Source of the DNA: an uncultured Clostridia bacterium | Lineage (GTDB): Bacteria > Bacillota > Clostridia > TANB77 > CAG-508 | DNA length: 6,441 bases | Assembly (NCBI GenBank): GCA_947629965.1 | Contig: CANRFS010000080.1 | Coordinates: 1-6,441, forward strand | Direction of reading: 5' to 3' | Part shown: positions 4,715-6,441 of the stretch, in pieces | Numbering within the stretch: the first letter of the stretch is position 1 | Layout: each line of letters begins with the position of its first letter | Made by a program: the position numbers and the translations under genes | The notes under the pieces: model-generated | What the model was told of the DNA's origin: nothing | Database searches by the model: none | What the model saw: only the letters and a program-made list of their open reading frames with translations

Positions 4715-6439
4715 ATGGGATATTTAGAAAAATATGAAGAATGGTTAGAAAGTAATGAAATTGATGAAGAAACCAAAAAAATGTTAAAAGAAATAAAAGA
4801 TAATGATGAAGAAATTAAAGATAGCTTTTATAAAGAATTAGAATTTGGAACAGCTGGTCTTCGTGGAATAGTAGGTGCAGGGACTAATAGAATGAATAAA
4901 TATACAGTTGGAAAGGCGACTCAAGGACTTGCAAATTATATTATAAAAAACAATGGACAAGAAAGAGGAGTTGCAGTTGCATATGATTCAAGAAATATGT
5001 CTGAAGAGTTTAGTAAGCTTGCATGCTTAATTTTAAATGCTAATGGAATAAAAACATATCGATTTGAATCTTTAAGACCTACACCAGAACTATCATTTAC
5101 AGTAAGAAATTTAAAATGTATTTCTGGTATAGTAATTACTGCAAGCCATAATCCGCCAAAATATAATGGCTATAAAGTTTATTGGGAGGATGGAGCACAA
5201 ATATCTTATCCTGTAGATGAAGAAATTACAAGAGAAGTAAATGCAATAAATAGTTATTCAGAAATAAAGCAAATTACTGAAGAAGAAGCAGTAAAAAAAG
5301 GATTATATAATGTTATTGGTGAAGAAATTGATAATAAATATATAGAATATTTAAAAAGTATCTGCTTAAATCCAGAAATTATAAAAAAGAATGCAAAAGA
5401 TATAAAAATTGTTTATACACCACTTCATGGAACAGGAAAAAAATTAGCAAAAAGAATTTTAGACGAGTTAGGATTTACTAATGTATATTTAGTAAAGGAA
5501 CAAGCAGAGCCGGATGGAAGTTTTCCAACAGTAGCATATCCAAATCCAGAAGATCCAGCATCTTTTAAGCTTGCATTAAAACTTGCAAAAGAAGTAGGAG
5601 CAGACATAGTTATTGCAAATGATCCAGATGCAGATAGGATAGGTTTGCATGTTAAAGATAATAAAACCGGAGAATATATATTATTCAATGGTAATATGAT
5701 AGGACTTACAGTAGCAGATTATTTAATAAATCAAAAAAGAGAAAAAGGTTTATTGGAAAAAAATACAGCTTTAATAAAAACAATAGTGTCTTCTAATATG
5801 ACAGATAGAATATGCGAAAAAAATAATGTCGCATTATTTGAAGTTTTAACAGGATTCAAAAATATAGCAGCAAAAATAAAGGAATTTGAGAAAAATAATA
5901 CTTACAAATGTATAATGGGATACGAAGAAAGTTATGGTTGCTTAATAGGAGACGAAGTAAGGGATAAAGACGGAATAGCGGCATTAATGCTACTTGCAGA
6001 AGCGGCAACATTTTATAAAGAAAAAGGATTAACATTATGGGATAATATGTTAAAAATGTATGAGACATATGGATATTATAAAGAAAATCAAGTATCTATA
6101 GTTTTGGAAGGAGCAGATGGAGCTGAAAAAATAAAACAGATGATGGAAAAAGTAAGAAATAATCCACCAAAACAAATAGGAGAGTACAAAGTAGTAAAAT
6201 TTAGAGACTATTTAAACGGAACAATAAAAGAAATGGAGACAGGAGAAAGTTACAAAAAGGATTTACCAAAATCAAATGTATTATACTTTGAATTAGAAAA
6301 TGACTTTTGGTGTTGCATGAGACCATCAGGAACAGAACCAAAAATAAAATTTTATATGGGAGTAAGAGGCAGCAGCTTAGAAGATGCAAATAAACTTGTA
6401 GAATCATTAACTGAAGGAATGAAAGAATTAATGAACTAA
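4715..6439 (+). CDS. pgcA: alpha-phosphoglucomutase / phosphomannomutase (PgcA type)
   Basis: This complete 574-residue enzyme interconverts hexose-6-phosphate and hexose-1-phosphate through a phosphoserine intermediate in the cytoplasm. It shows the whole alpha-D-phosphohexomutase set: TAGLRG (46-51) at the start of domain I, the phosphoserine loop TASHNP with S144, the metal-binding DPDADR (303-308) in domain II, the sugar-binding EESYG (404-408) in domain III, and the phosphate-binding RPSGTEPK (536-543) in domain IV. Length and motif spacing match Bacillus PgcA, which supplies Glc-1-P for UDP-glucose, glycolipid anchors and wall teichoic acid. I chose the ATG at 4715 over the one at 4697 because AAAGGA at 4700-4705 is well spaced for it; the longer form would add six residues. 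It lies 56 bp after the uridylyltransferase on the same strand with no terminator between them, so the two likely form one operon making a UDP-sugar. The stop is two bases from the window end. Substrate preference, glucose or mannose, cannot be read from the sequence. Confidence 0.95.
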   Translation: MGYLEKYEEWLESNEIDEETKKMLKEIKDNDEEIKDSFYKELEFGTAGLRGIVGAGTNRMNKYTVGKATQGLANYIIKNNGQERGVAVAYDSRNMSEEFSKLACLILNANGIKTYRFESLRPTPELSFTVRNLKCISGIVITASHNPPKYNGYKVYWEDGAQISYPVDEEITREVNAINSYSEIKQITEEEAVKKGLYNVIGEEIDNKYIEYLKSICLNPEIIKKNAKDIKIVYTPLHGTGKKLAKRILDELGFTNVYLVKEQAEPDGSFPTVAYPNPEDPASFKLALKLAKEVGADIVIANDPDADRIGLHVKDNKTGEYILFNGNMIGLTVADYLINQKREKGLLEKNTALIKTIVSSNMTDRICEKNNVALFEVLTGFKNIAAKIKEFEKNNTYKCIMGYEESYGCLIGDEVRDKDGIAALMLLAEAATFYKEKGLTLWDNMLKMYETYGYYKENQVSIVLEGADGAEKIKQMMEKVRNNPPKQIGEYKVVKFRDYLNGTIKEMETGESYKKDLPKSNVLYFELENDFWCCMRPSGTEPKIKFYMGVRGSSLEDANKLVESLTEGMKELMN

Positions 6440-6441
6440 AA

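Overview
The window is a piece of a very AT-rich genome from a low-GC, endospore-forming Gram-positive bacterium, most likely a member of the Clostridia. The evidence is extreme A/T codon bias, strong purine-rich ribosome binding sites, a recognisable spoIIR sporulation gene, and Firmicutes-type versions of murA, walJ and pgcA. No rRNA, tRNA, insertion sequence, phage gene or CRISPR array was seen. No single base-pair range of 300 or more lacks a gene.

Left half, minus strand (1-2507): transcription runs leftwards through spoIIR (2507-1863), a 157-bp gap, murA (1705-446) and an MBL-fold hydrolase of the WalJ/YycJ type (434 to the window edge, so its C-terminus is missing). murA and walJ are 11 bp apart and form an operon for cell-wall synthesis and its surveillance. 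spoIIR makes the secreted forespore signal that triggers pro-sigma-E processing. The spoIIR-murA gap holds a perfect 9-bp inverted repeat close to a possible -10 box.

Divergent control region (2508-2743): this 236-bp stretch carries a long near-perfect hairpin (2579-2618), a looser dyad (2642-2672), and a near-consensus sigma-A promoter facing right (TTGACA, 17 bp, extended TGG-TAAAAT). A perfect dyad sits exactly on that promoter's -10 box, and a second dyad lies on the transcription start.

Right half, plus strand (2744-6441): first comes a monocistronic gene of unknown function (176 aa), closed by a strong intrinsic terminator (3288-3334). A new promoter (3347-3373) then drives a nucleotide-sugar unit. 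Its first gene is a UDPGP-family uridylyltransferase that resembles eukaryotic UDP-N-acetylhexosamine pyrophosphorylase (3405-4658). Its second is an alpha-phosphoglucomutase/phosphomannomutase, pgcA (4715-6439). Together they would convert hexose-6-phosphate to hexose-1-phosphate and then to a UDP-sugar.

The main anomaly is in the uridylyltransferase gene. As written it is broken by two single-base shifts, one extra base near 3738 inside the nucleotide-binding loop and one missing base near 4404-4408. The two shifts restore the original frame, and all three segments keep family-conserved residues. Sequencing or assembly error, or a very recent pseudogene, is the likeliest explanation; recoding is possible but less likely.
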